Below, piece after piece: positions 25,415 through 33,388 of a stretch of 64,000 nucleotides of DNA. The stretch is from an uncultured Mucilaginibacter sp. Its GTDB lineage: Bacteria > Bacteroidota > Bacteroidia > Sphingobacteriales > Sphingobacteriaceae. The stretch spans positions 1 to 64,000 of the forward strand of contig NZ_CAMLHX010000010.1 of the NCBI RefSeq assembly GCF_946479965.1. The letters are read 5' to 3'. The notes below the pieces were generated by a model that saw only the letters and a list, made by a program, of their open reading frames with translations, was not told the DNA's origin and did no database searches. Position numbers and translations under genes: made by a program. Within the stretch, counting starts at the first letter, position 1. The number at the start of each line of letters is the position of its first letter.

Positions 25415-26518
25415 CTATACCTTGATAACTATATTCCGCTTATACAATATACGCATCAGCCCCCAAATTATAAAAACCAGCAGCAGCCCGCTAAGGGCAG
25501 ATGCTACATAAGGTAAAAAATATGGTTCAAAAACCCATTGATAGAGGTTTTTGCCTCTTACATGTATTTTATTGGTAATGTAATGCGGAATATAGTTAGA
25601 AAGCACATAGGCCGTTATGGCGTTTACACCTAAGGGTACAAAGAACATAGCGACTTTTTTATGGCCCTGCACATCAATTAACCAGTAACAGAGGGCCAGT
25701 GCTACGGCTGCCCAGCCACCGGTGTACAAAACAAACGAGCTTGTCCACAAGGCTTTATTGAGGGGGAAGAGCAATCCCCAAAGCAGCCCGGCAACTATTG
25801 CCGTAAAGCCATATATAAATAACCAGCTTACTTTAACAGCGTCATCGCAGTCCTTGCGTTTTAGCCAGCTGCCAACTCTTATGCCAAACAAACAGGTTGC
25901 AATTGCCGGCAAAGTGCCCAATAAACCTTCAGGATCCCAGGTTTTTGACTCAGACCATAAATGGTTGGTTGAGAATACCACGCGGTCAACCCAGGCGCCC
26001 ATATTGGTCTCCGGGTCGAGGCTTGCTTTGCCGGTATCGGGTACCGGTACAAACACCATTAAAATGTAGTACCCAATAAGCGATGTGGCGAACAGTACAT
26101 CGCGAGTTTTTTGTGTTGTTTTAAGATAGATAAGCGTGCTTATAAAATACACAACACCAATGCGCTGCAGCACCCCGGGAAAACGCAAATGGGCAAAACC
26201 GGGATGAAAAAGCGATTGTGTTATCAGGCTGATGATGATCAAGATTAGCATGCGCCTGAAGGCACTCCATAACATTTTTGAGTGGTTAGCCTTTACTTCG
26301 GCCTTGCTTTCCATAGCATAAACTATAGATACACCTACTATAAATAGGAAGAAGGGAAATATCAAATCGGTAGGGGTACAGCCATTCCAGGCAGAGTGTT
26401 CAAGCGGGGCGTAAATATGCCCCCAGTCGCCGGGGTTATTAACCAATATCATGGCAGCAACCGTTGCACCCCGGAAAACGTCGAGCGAAAGCAGGCGGGG
26501 TTTGGTGATTGCAGTCAT
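25415..26518 (-). CDS. NagX-like / heparan-alpha-glucosaminide N-acetyltransferase-like membrane protein
   Basis: The 367-residue protein begins RLLSLDVFRGATVAAMILV and continues NPGDWGHIYAPLEHSAWNG, then TPTDLIFPFFLFIVGVSI. These motifs mark the DUF5009/HGSNAT-like acyltransferase family. About ten membrane helices follow, ending in IYKRNIVIKV. The early histidine in HSAWNGCTPTDL is the likely transfer residue in this family. It may move acetyl groups across the inner membrane to a sugar; a link to the amino-sugar genes at 10181-13505 is only suggestive. Monocistronic, preceded by word-repeat element C. Confidence 0.87.
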   Translation of the reverse strand: MTAITKPRLLSLDVFRGATVAAMILVNNPGDWGHIYAPLEHSAWNGCTPTDLIFPFFLFIVGVSIVYAMESKAEVKANHSKMLWSAFRRMLILIIISLITQSLFHPGFAHLRFPGVLQRIGVVYFISTLIYLKTTQKTRDVLFATSLIGYYILMVFVPVPDTGKASLDPETNMGAWVDRVVFSTNHLWSESKTWDPEGLLGTLPAIATCLFGIRVGSWLKRKDCDDAVKVSWLFIYGFTAIVAGLLWGLLFPLNKALWTSSFVLYTGGWAAVALALCYWLIDVQGHKKVAMFFVPLGVNAITAYVLSNYIPHYITNKIHVRGKNLYQWVFEPYFLPYVASALSGLLLVFIIWGLMRILYKRNIVIKV

Positions 26519-26590
26519 AATTATGGTTTAGGTAAAACTACAATTTTATTTGCAAGTGACAGGGGCTTAAATGACATTGAAATTAGCGCA

Positions 26591-26793
26591 AGTGTTGCAG
26601 AAATATATAGCAACAATTGCAACACTTGCAACAGTACTATTTATTAATAGGCTGATTATCATTTTGTTATATTTTCTACATGCAACACTTCGCAACAGAC
26701 TTATTCGTCAGGAAATTTAGCTGTAGAAATGATGTAAAATTCTAAATATCAGTTAATTAAAACTACAAGCAAAATTATACATAATTGCAACAC
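26591..26793 (-). repeat. Word-repeat element C (word AGTGTTGCA)
   Basis: On the minus strand this element starts with AGTGTTGCA (26785-26793) and ends with the exact inverse (26591-26599), a 9-bp terminal inverted repeat. The family core is at 26699-26724. GTTGC words follow at 26691-26696 and 26681-26686 (10 bp apart), then at 26627-26632, 26618-26623 and about 26610. TTAATTAA is at 26753-26760. The layout matches element A closely. It begins 55 bases past the stop of gtrA on the same strand and fills most of the 329-base gap before the NagX-like gene. Confidence 0.75.
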
Positions 26794-26847
26794 TATGTAA
26801 ACCCACACCATGACTAAGCAAATTTCATGAAGAAGGGTTGGTCCGGA

Positions 26848-27348
26848 TCAATTTTCTTTTTTAAGATGAAGGATATCTTCCTTTATCTTAAAAAAGAAAT
26901 GCGTTTGCATCATATAATTTATAACTGTGATAATTACTGTAGCGGTGATCTTGGCCGCAGTAGGGTAAAGATGGAGGTATTCTACAAAAATTTTAATAAA
27001 TACAACGTTTAGTACTATGCATAGTATGTTTACGGCTATAAACCTGTACAATTGAACACTTCTTTTTAACCCGGATTCTTTAAAGACTATATACCGGTTT
27101 AAATAAAAACCTGTGCAGAAAGAGATGGGGAACGAAAGGAAAAACGACGCAATATAAGGGCTTAAGGTAATTTGTCCGAGATGAAAATCCTGCTTCGTAA
27201 AAATAAAATTATAACAAACGGAAAACAGAATAATATCAAACGCCGTGTTTCCGCCGCCGCAGGCTGCATAGCGGAACGTATGTAGCGGGATCCATTTTTT
27301 AAACGGACCGTAAAAAAAATCAATAAAATTAAATATGAGCTGCCTCAA
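26848..27348 (-). CDS. GtrA-family membrane protein
   Basis: The 166-residue protein has four membrane helices: TAFDIILFSVCYNFIF, PYIASFFLSFPISFCTGFYL, FIAVNILCIVLNVVFIKI and AAKITATVIITVINYMMQ. It also has the family pattern FYLNRYIVFKES after helix 2. GtrA proteins are thought to move lipid-linked sugars or assist glycosyltransferases in cell-surface polysaccharide synthesis. The C-terminus is basic and Phe-rich (THFFFK). It follows the beta-CASP gene with a 32-base gap and may be co-transcribed with it, although their functions are unrelated. Confidence 0.88.
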   Translation of the reverse strand: MRQLIFNFIDFFYGPFKKWIPLHTFRYAACGGGNTAFDIILFSVCYNFIFTKQDFHLGQITLSPYIASFFLSFPISFCTGFYLNRYIVFKESGLKRSVQLYRFIAVNILCIVLNVVFIKIFVEYLHLYPTAAKITATVIITVINYMMQTHFFFKIKEDILHLKKEN

Positions 27349-27380
27349 TTAACGATAATGTTTAGTAGGGTAAAGGTAAA

Positions 27381-28784
27381 CTATTCCAGCACCACTTTTT
27401 GATGCTGAGCCGGGATTTCTATATTGGCAAATCCATTCTCTTTAAGTGTTTGAGCGAAGTGTTGCTGCACATCATATTCGCCGTGCACTAAAAATAGCTT
27501 ACGCACCTTGGCCGGATCCTGGCATTTTAAAAAGTGAAGCAGATCTTCATAATCGCCATGCGCGCTCATTGATCGTATCTCTGCCACTTCGGCTTTTACA
27601 TCATATTCATCTCCAAAAATATGAACCACTTTTTCGCCCCTCATTAAACGTCCGCCCAATGAATTAGGCTCGCAATAGCCTACTATTAATATGGTATTTT
27701 TAGCATTGTTGATAGCATATTTTATATGGTGCTTTACCCTGCCAGCCTCAGCCATGCCCGATGCTGATATCACTACGCAAGGCTCGGGGTTATTGTTCAG
27801 CGCTATTGATGCCTCTGTCGACGGAACAAAGCTTAAACCTTTAAATGCGAAGGGATCGGCATCAACCTTCATCACTTCTTTAACGCCACTATTATAAACT
27901 TCCGGATGGCTTTTTATTACCTGTGTGGCTTTTTCTGATAATGGACTGTCCACATAATAAGGCACGTCCGGCAATAGGCCACGCAGTTCAAGCGCATTTA
28001 AAGCATACAAAAGCTCCTGGGTGCGGCCCACGCTAAACGCGGGTATAATTACTTTGCCCTTTTTAACCAGGCAGGTTTGCTTAATAATGTCTAACAAGGC
28101 ATCTTCAATAGGGCCTATATCTTTATGCAAAGAATCGCCATAGGTAGACTCCAGTAAGATATAGTCAGCCTGCGGAAATCTTTGCGGGCTTTTTAAAAGC
28201 AGGTCGCCGTAGCGCCCTACGTCGCCGCTAAAAGTTACCCGGGTTTCTTTTCCATCTTCGGTAATTGCCAAATGCACGGCCGCGCTGCCTAAAATATGCC
28301 CGGCATCGCTAAAGTGGAATTTTATTTCAGGCGTTATGGCATAGTGCTCATGGTAGTCAACAATCTTAAAAAGGCGCAACGCTTCCATTGCCTGGTCATC
28401 GCTATATAGCGGCTCAAGTAGAGGCAAGCCCTTGCGCAGGCGCTTTTTGTTGCTGTATTCGGCATCCTGCATTTGTATTTTAGCCGAATCCATCAGTAAT
28501 ATACGGGCAAGATCCATGGTAGCCGGTGTGCAAAATATGGTGCCGGTGAAGCCTTCCGCAACAAGTCGTGGTATTAAACCGCAATGATCAATATGCGCGT
28601 GCGATAATATTAAGTAATCAACCTTATGCGGATTAAAGCCAAAATGCTCATTCAGTCCGTCGGTATCATCGCCTAAACCCTGGAACATCCCGCAATCAAG
28701 CAATATCGTGGTGCCATTTTTTAGCCGTATTAAATGCTTGCTGCCTGTAACGTTACGGGCAGCGCCGTGAAAAGTAATTTCCAT
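27381..28784 (-). CDS. Beta-CASP metallo-beta-lactamase-fold ribonuclease
   Basis: The 467-residue protein starts EITFHGAARNVTGSKHLI and has the metal motif LSHAHIDHCGLIPRL, then DAGHILGSAAVHL and FSGDVGRYGDLLL. The beta-CASP insertion follows (PAFSVGRTQELLYAL, DSPLSEKATQV, SASGMAEAGRVKHHI). The C-terminal RMM-type segment has EIRSMSAHGDYEDLLHFL and LVHGE. These features identify an RNA-processing exo/endonuclease related to YbaX/CPSF73-like proteins of bacteria. Cytoplasmic, two zinc ions expected. RNA substrate unknown. Confidence 0.92.
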   Translation of the reverse strand: MEITFHGAARNVTGSKHLIRLKNGTTILLDCGMFQGLGDDTDGLNEHFGFNPHKVDYLILSHAHIDHCGLIPRLVAEGFTGTIFCTPATMDLARILLMDSAKIQMQDAEYSNKKRLRKGLPLLEPLYSDDQAMEALRLFKIVDYHEHYAITPEIKFHFSDAGHILGSAAVHLAITEDGKETRVTFSGDVGRYGDLLLKSPQRFPQADYILLESTYGDSLHKDIGPIEDALLDIIKQTCLVKKGKVIIPAFSVGRTQELLYALNALELRGLLPDVPYYVDSPLSEKATQVIKSHPEVYNSGVKEVMKVDADPFAFKGLSFVPSTEASIALNNNPEPCVVISASGMAEAGRVKHHIKYAINNAKNTILIVGYCEPNSLGGRLMRGEKVVHIFGDEYDVKAEVAEIRSMSAHGDYEDLLHFLKCQDPAKVRKLFLVHGEYDVQQHFAQTLKENGFANIEIPAQHQKVVLE

Positions 28785-28840
28785 TAAACAAAATTTGGTT
28801 TATAAGCCGAAACATACGCTAAATGTTTGATTAAAAAAAT

Positions 28841-28887
28841 AACTAAAAAAGTAGTTGTATATTGAACAATAAACTAATAAATTCGTT
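28841..28887 (+). promoter_or_regulatory. BlaI-type operator pair 1
   Basis: Two imperfect palindromes, AACTAAAAAAGTAGTT (28841-28856) and AACTAATAAATTCGTT (28872-28887), lie upstream of the first TonB-C gene. The second is repeated exactly before two other transcription units here, including blaI. ACTA/TAGT half-sites resemble known BlaI/MecI operators. Confidence 0.6.
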
Positions 28888-28915
28888 ATAGTATATAAGC
28901 CAAATAAAAACAGAC

Positions 28916-29350
28916 ATGAGAACATTAAAAAACACCATCGCAACAGCGGTATTGTTTATTATCGCATTTGCTTTGAGTGCCGGCGCACAACAAAAACCAA
29001 ATGCACCCACCCGGGTAATTGAGGACCCCGATAGAGTATTTGTTGTGGTTGAAAAATCGCCCACTTTTCCGGGGGGAACAAAAGCCCTTGGAACCTACTT
29101 ATCTAAAAACATAAAATACCCTGCAGTAGATAGAAATAACAATATACAGGGTAAAGTAATTGTCTCTTTTGTTGTTGAGCCCGATGGCAGGTTGACCGAT
29201 GTAAACGCTTTGCGCGGGCCATCAGCAACTTTGAAAGCCGAAGCAGTTAGGATAATTAAACTTTCGCCTAAATGGATAGCAGGCGCACAAGGAGGCAAAA
29301 GGGTACGTGTTAAATATGCCGTACCGGTTAACTTTACTTTAAGAAGTTAG
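28916..29350 (+). CDS. Small secreted TonB-C domain protein 1
   Basis: The 144-residue protein has a signal peptide (about 1-24, ALSAGAQ) and one TonB C-terminal domain (about 45-143): VVVEKSPTFPGGTKALGTYL, YPAVDRNNNIQGKVIVSFVV, DGRLTDVNALRGPS, SPKWIAG and a final YAVPVNFTL. There is no transmembrane anchor other than the signal, and no proline-rich spacer. It is the first of three such genes, each related to the two TonB-C domains at the end of the M56 protein downstream. The 69 bases spanning its promoter and first codons are duplicated exactly before the next gene. Confidence 0.87.
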   Translation: MRTLKNTIATAVLFIIAFALSAGAQQKPNAPTRVIEDPDRVFVVVEKSPTFPGGTKALGTYLSKNIKYPAVDRNNNIQGKVIVSFVVEPDGRLTDVNALRGPSATLKAEAVRIIKLSPKWIAGAQGGKRVRVKYAVPVNFTLRS

Positions 29351-29410
29351 CGTAATTTACTAATGTTAATTTTTGCATTGATATTGCTTTACAACGTATT
29401 GATTGAAAAT

Positions 29411-29457
29411 AACTAAAAAATTAGTTGCAAGTTAAATAATAAACTAATAAATTCGTT
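29411..29457 (+). promoter_or_regulatory. BlaI-type operator pair 2
   Basis: AACTAAAAAATTAGTT (29411-29426) is a perfect palindrome, and AACTAATAAATTCGTT (29442-29457) is identical to the copies at 28872 and 30539. They precede the second TonB-C gene and repeat the arrangement before the first. Confidence 0.62.
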
Positions 29458-29485
29458 ATAGTATATAAGCCAAATAAAAACAGAC

Positions 29486-29923
29486 ATGAGAACATTAAAA
29501 AACACCCTTAAAATTGCAGCCTTATTTGTTGTTGCAATTTCTTTCGCTGCGGGCGCACAACAAAAACCAAACGCTCCGGTTGCAAAAAAACCGAAAAATG
29601 GAAACATTTATGTTTCGGTACAACACTTGCCCGAATTTGGTGCCGGAAAGAAAGCTTTTTGGAAATTTTTAGAAACGAACGTAAAATACCCGGCAATAGA
29701 CAGGGAAAATAACATACAAGGTAAAGTGTTTGTTAAGTTTGTTGTTGAGCCGGATGGTAAATTAACCGATGTTACCGCTGTTCGCGGCCCTTCAGAAACG
29801 TTAAAAACAGAGGCGGTAAGAGTAATGAAAATGTCACCTAAATGGAAGCCGGGAATACAGGGAGGTAAAAAAGTACGGACTGAATATGTAGTTCCTATTA
29901 ACTTTACAATAACAGAATCTTAA
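29486..29923 (+). CDS. Small secreted TonB-C domain protein 2
   Basis: The 145-residue protein is a close paralogue of the preceding gene: signal peptide ending AAGAQQ, then VSVQHLPEFGAGKKAFWKFL, YPAIDRENNIQGKVFVKFVV, DGKLTDVTAVRGPS, SPKWKPG and VVPINFTI. The usual FPGG turn reads FGAG here. It carries its own copy of the duplicated promoter block (29438-29506), so it arose by a duplication that included the operator and first codons. It is likely co-regulated with its neighbours. Function unknown; secreted or periplasmic. Confidence 0.87.
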   Translation: MRTLKNTLKIAALFVVAISFAAGAQQKPNAPVAKKPKNGNIYVSVQHLPEFGAGKKAFWKFLETNVKYPAIDRENNIQGKVFVKFVVEPDGKLTDVTAVRGPSETLKTEAVRVMKMSPKWKPGIQGGKKVRTEYVVPINFTITES

Positions 29924-30025
29924 GCTCCCGGCCTAAATCACTATCATGTTGATTTAAAATACCTAATGAATTAGCTTTTTATTTAAAAGCTAACTGATAA
30001 CTTAGATAATACCAATAATATAAAC

Positions 30026-30481
30026 ATGAGCGTATTAAAAAACGCACTTAAAATAACAGCAATAGTCGCAGCTATGTCATTCTCGGCCAGCGCGATGAAT
30101 GCCGACCTGTTTACAAAAAACAATGGAAAGCTTATAACACCTTACAATTCGGCAGGCAATGATACTACCGTTTATACTATAGTAGATGTAATGCCGGGTT
30201 TTCCGGGAGGACCAGCGGCTTTTGCCGGTTACCTGGGTAAAAATATAAACTACCCGACGGCAGACAGGGAGAAAAAGATCGGCGGGAAGGTTTTTGTTAC
30301 TTTTATAGTTGAGTTGGATGGCAGTTTATCGAATTTTAACACTATTAGCGGCCCATCAGAAACGTTAAAAGCAGAAGCTATAAGGGTAGTGGCGAAATCG
30401 CCTAAATGGATGCCGGGACAAGTGGATGGTAAGGTGGTGCGCACTAAGTTCACTGTTCCTATAAACTTCTCCACAAATTAA
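30026..30481 (+). CDS. Small secreted TonB-C domain protein 3
   Basis: The 151-residue protein has a signal peptide (about 1-23, SFSASA) and a TonB-C domain: TIVDVMPGFPGGPAAFAGYL, YPTADREKKIGGKVFVTFIV, DGSLSNFNTISGPS, SPKWMPG and TVPINFS. It is more diverged than the first two and lacks the exact operator repeat; its upstream region instead contains a TTAGCTTT/AAAGCTAA inverted repeat (about 29971-29993). The position before blaI and the M56 gene suggests the same regulon. Confidence 0.85.
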   Translation: MSVLKNALKITAIVAAMSFSASAMNADLFTKNNGKLITPYNSAGNDTTVYTIVDVMPGFPGGPAAFAGYLGKNINYPTADREKKIGGKVFVTFIVELDGSLSNFNTISGPSETLKAEAIRVVAKSPKWMPGQVDGKVVRTKFTVPINFSTN

Positions 30482-30538
30482 TAGAGTTAAGTAACGCAAA
30501 TGCAAGCTGATGAAAATTAGTTTGCATTTGTTAATTTA

Positions 30539-30554
30539 AACTAATAAATTCGTT
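30539..30554 (+). promoter_or_regulatory. BlaI-type operator before blaI
   Basis: AACTAATAAATTCGTT is identical to the sites at 28872 and 29442 and lies 49 bases before the BlaI-family gene. This fits autoregulation of blaI and the M56 gene together with the TonB-C genes. Confidence 0.62.
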
Positions 30555-30603
30555 AACATAAATAATACCCCGTACTAAAACAGATAACTACAATTAAAAA
30601 ATC

Positions 30604-30975
30604 ATGGAAATTAAAGAATTAACACGTGCTGAGGAACAATTGATGCAGATATTATGGCAGTTAAAAAAAGGTTTTGTTAAGGATGTAATTGAATTACTGC
30701 CTGAGCCGAAACCCGCTTATAATACCGTATCAACCATTATCAGGATATTGGAAACAAAAGGCTTTGTAAGCCATAATGCCTATGGTAAAAGCCATGAGTA
30801 TTACCCGGTAATAAGCAAAGATCAATACCAAAATTTTGCAACCGATAAGTTGATGAATGGTTACTTTGATAACTCTGTACAGCACATGTTCTCTTACTTT
30901 GTAAAAAAGGAGAAAATTGACCTGAAAGAGGCTGATGAAATACTTAAACTGATAGAGAAACTTAAAAGCAAATAA
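30604..30975 (+). CDS. BlaI/MecI/CopY-family repressor
   Basis: The 123-residue protein has the BlaI winged helix (TRAEEQLMQILWQLKKGFV, then AYNTVSTIIRILETKGFV and the wing HEYYPVISKDQY) and a C-terminal dimerisation and cleavage region. It lies 3 bases before an M56 (BlaR1-like) membrane protease gene, the classical signalling pair: the protease senses a signal and triggers loss of repressor. No beta-lactamase gene is nearby; the likely targets are the TonB-C genes and itself through the repeated AACTAATAAATTCGTT palindromes. Confidence 0.92.
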   Translation: MEIKELTRAEEQLMQILWQLKKGFVKDVIELLPEPKPAYNTVSTIIRILETKGFVSHNAYGKSHEYYPVISKDQYQNFATDKLMNGYFDNSVQHMFSYFVKKEKIDLKEADEILKLIEKLKSK

Positions 30976-30978
30976 GTT

Positions 30979-32718
30979 ATGAGCTGGTGGCATTATTTAT
31001 TGCTGGTAAACTTTTACCTGCTTTTGTTTTTTGCCTTTTACGCGCTGCTGCTGCGTCGCGAAACCTTTTTTCAGCTTAACCGCATTTACCTTGTGGCGGC
31101 GTCGTTACTTTCGTTTGCGATACCATTGATACAGGCAGATTGGGTTAAGGACCTGTTTATAACCAGGCAGGTGCAAAGCACGCTATATGGCGGCGGAGTT
31201 GAATTAATTACATACAACTTTAAGCAGGCAGAACAATCTGTAACAATAGGCCACCTTTTAACTTTAGTTTATATAGCAGTTACCATGTTTTTAACCTTGC
31301 GGTTAATGTGGCAGCTAATAGTCCTTAAAAAACAAATAGAGAAACCATCTCCTTCTGCAGCTTACTCCTTTTTCAAAAAAATAAGTTTAGGCAAAGACGT
31401 TGCCCACCATCATGCCATTGCCAGGCATGAGCAGGTGCACGCCACCCAATGGCACTCGGTTGATGTGATGATAATAGAAACGGTGATGATCATCAACTGG
31501 TTTAACCCGGTAGTTTATCTGTACCGCTTTGCCATTAAATATATACATGAGTATATTGCCGACATGCAGGTAATAAGTTCGGGTACGGACAAGGCCGACT
31601 ATGCCCTGCTGCTACTCAGCCAAACCTTTCATGTCCCTGCCCATAAATTAACCAATCCTTTTTACAGCCACAGCATGCTTAAAAAGCGTATAATGATGTT
31701 GCAGAAAAGCAAATCACAGCGCATAATGCTGTTTAAATACTGCCTGTCTGCTCCCTTATTTGTGTTAATGATGATACTCTCATCAGCAACTGTAAATAAC
31801 AGTACGGCGGTTAACAATCTGCACGATGGTGTGAAGGAAGTATTTGCGGCACCGGTTGACAATATCACTAACGAAATAATAGAACACGCCGAAATACCCG
31901 AGGACGAGATACGGGTGAAATTTCCGACACCGGTTGTTTATTCTGATGCTGCCCGGCAATATTATACCACGCCGTACAAAGATCATCCCACATATGGATC
32001 AGAAATAGAAGACCTGTTGGGCGACAAAAAAGTATTTGTATCTGTAGAGCAATCACCGGAATTTCCGGGCGGCTCAAGCGCCTTTGTTAAATTTTTAGAG
32101 CACAATGTAAGATACCCTGCGCAAGCCAGGGAAAATAATATTCAGGGTAAGGTATTTGTTCAATTTATTGTTGAAGCCGATGGTTCACTCTCTGATGTAC
32201 ACGCAGTTCGCGGGCCCTCTGAAGAGCTAAATGCAGAGGCGGTGCGTGTGTTCAGTACCTCGCCCAGGTGGCAAGCCGGTGTGCAAAACGGCCGGGCAGT
32301 GAGAACGCAGTATACCGTACCTATTAATTTTACACTTGGCGACGAGGATGATATGCCGCCTGGTCCAAACGATGATAATAAAGTATTTTCAACAGTTGAG
32401 GCATATCCGGTTTTCCCCGGTGGTATGAGCGGATTTACTAAGTTTTTATCAAAAAACCTTAAGTATCCCAATGAAATGAGGAGCAGGGGCATACAAGGAA
32501 AAGTTTTTGTACAATTTATTGTAGGAATGGACGGCTCGCTGTCTGACATAAAGGCTATGCGCGGCCCGAGCGAAGAGTTTAAAGAGGAAGCTGTAAGAGT
32601 GCTTTCTACCTCGCCAAAGTGGATACCCGGCTTTCAAAATGGTCGCAAAGTAAAGGTGCAGTATACAGTGCCTATTAACTTTACACTTTCTTTTGATGAG
32701 ACACAAGCCAACCAGTAA
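30979..32718 (+). CDS. BlaR1-like M56 metallopeptidase with two C-terminal TonB-C domains
   Basis: The 579-residue protein has N-terminal membrane helices (YLLLVNFYLLLFFAFYALLL; LVAASLLSFAIPLI; HLLTLVYIAVTMFLTL) and an M56 domain with the zinc motif RHEQVHATQWHSVD and the following HEYIADMQV. A fourth helix comes before residue 280 (APLFVLMMILSSA), then two TonB-C domains (about 350-455 and 470-575), each with FPGG, NIQGKVFVQF or GIQGKVFVQF, DGSLSD and SP(R/K)W. It probably senses an envelope signal outside the inner membrane and controls BlaI. The fused TonB-C domains match the three separate proteins upstream, hinting at an interaction among them. Confidence 0.92.
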   Translation: MSWWHYLLLVNFYLLLFFAFYALLLRRETFFQLNRIYLVAASLLSFAIPLIQADWVKDLFITRQVQSTLYGGGVELITYNFKQAEQSVTIGHLLTLVYIAVTMFLTLRLMWQLIVLKKQIEKPSPSAAYSFFKKISLGKDVAHHHAIARHEQVHATQWHSVDVMIIETVMIINWFNPVVYLYRFAIKYIHEYIADMQVISSGTDKADYALLLLSQTFHVPAHKLTNPFYSHSMLKKRIMMLQKSKSQRIMLFKYCLSAPLFVLMMILSSATVNNSTAVNNLHDGVKEVFAAPVDNITNEIIEHAEIPEDEIRVKFPTPVVYSDAARQYYTTPYKDHPTYGSEIEDLLGDKKVFVSVEQSPEFPGGSSAFVKFLEHNVRYPAQARENNIQGKVFVQFIVEADGSLSDVHAVRGPSEELNAEAVRVFSTSPRWQAGVQNGRAVRTQYTVPINFTLGDEDDMPPGPNDDNKVFSTVEAYPVFPGGMSGFTKFLSKNLKYPNEMRSRGIQGKVFVQFIVGMDGSLSDIKAMRGPSEEFKEEAVRVLSTSPKWIPGFQNGRKVKVQYTVPINFTLSFDETQANQ

Positions 32719-32758
32719 ATAATAAAGGTATAAACGACGAATAATTTTCTATCGGTTT

Positions 32759-32789
32759 AGCCTCGTGGATGTTTCTGCGAGGCTTTTTT
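32759..32789 (+). terminator. Intrinsic terminator of the BlaI/M56 operon
   Basis: Stem AGCCTCG (32759-32765) with CGAGGCT (32778-32784), a 12-base loop and a following T-run, 40 bases after the M56 stop. Confidence 0.85.
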
Positions 32790-32921
32790 GTGCGAGAGAC
32801 GGCGGTAAACGCTAATGTGATACCAAATTTAATTGTACATAAAATAAACTTTTTTGCTGTAGTTATGGCAGTTTTTTTAGGTTTAATTATTACTTTTGAT
32901 GCGTTAAGCAATATTAAAAAC

Positions 32922-33311
32922 ATGAACCCATTTATTTCAAGAAGCTTTTACGGAGTTATAAATTATGTGGCCGCCTTAGTATCAATGGCGTCTCCATGGT
33001 TATTTGATTTTGCCCATTTTGGCGGCGCTGCTCTTTTTCTACCAATACTTATAGGATGGGTGCAACTAATAATGGCTATTTTTAGCAATAACAGTCACGG
33101 TTTTATTAAGATCTTCCCTATGCCAACGCATAATGTGCTTGATGCATTTTCGGGCTTTATCTTATTGGCATCTCCTTTTTTATACGGTTTTTGTGGTAAG
33201 GTTTGTTTGCCGCATGTTTTAATTGGCGGTACATTTTTAATAGCAGGTGTTTTTACACACGGCTCTCCGTTTACAACAGATGACGTACACCACGAAGTAG
33301 TTAATAACTAA
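32922..33311 (+). CDS. SPW-repeat-like four-helix membrane protein
   Basis: An upstream in-frame ATG at 32769 would fall inside the terminator of the preceding operon, so the ATG at 32922 (NPFISRSFYGVINYV) is preferred, giving 129 residues. Four membrane helices are arranged as a duplicated pair: VAALVSMASPWLFDF and FLPILIGWVQLIMAIF, then FSGFILLASPFLYGF and VLIGGTFLIAGVF. The ASPWLFDF and ASPFLYGF motifs match the SPW repeat. Function of the family is unknown. It ends with a strong bidirectional terminator shared with the convergent outer-membrane protein gene. Confidence 0.75.
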   Translation: MNPFISRSFYGVINYVAALVSMASPWLFDFAHFGGAALFLPILIGWVQLIMAIFSNNSHGFIKIFPMPTHNVLDAFSGFILLASPFLYGFCGKVCLPHVLIGGTFLIAGVFTHGSPFTTDDVHHEVVNN

Positions 33312-33325
33312 ACTACATAAAGCAT

Positions 33326-33365
33326 AAAAAAGGCGGTCTCTACAATGCGTAGAGACCGCCTTTTT
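33326..33365. terminator. Bidirectional intrinsic terminator
   Basis: Arms AAAAAGGCGGTCTCTAC (ending 33343) and GTAGAGACCGCCTTTTT (starting 33349) form a 17-bp stem with a 5-base loop, with T-runs on both strands. It serves both the SPW-like gene and the convergent outer-membrane protein gene. Confidence 0.9.
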
Positions 33366-33388
33366 ATTTATGCGCATTTTTCTGATGA

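Noticed and set aside
26591..26700. Short repeated words as a CRISPR array
   Set aside because: Repeats are 6-9 bp at about 10-bp spacing with no spacers of the usual 30-bp size and no cas genes.
26827..27012. Plus-strand ORF opposite gtrA
   Set aside because: It is antisense to the end of a well-supported GtrA gene and has no recognisable features.
32769..32921. Earlier start for the SPW-like gene
   Set aside because: It would begin inside the terminator of the preceding operon; ATG 32922 starts the membrane protein cleanly.
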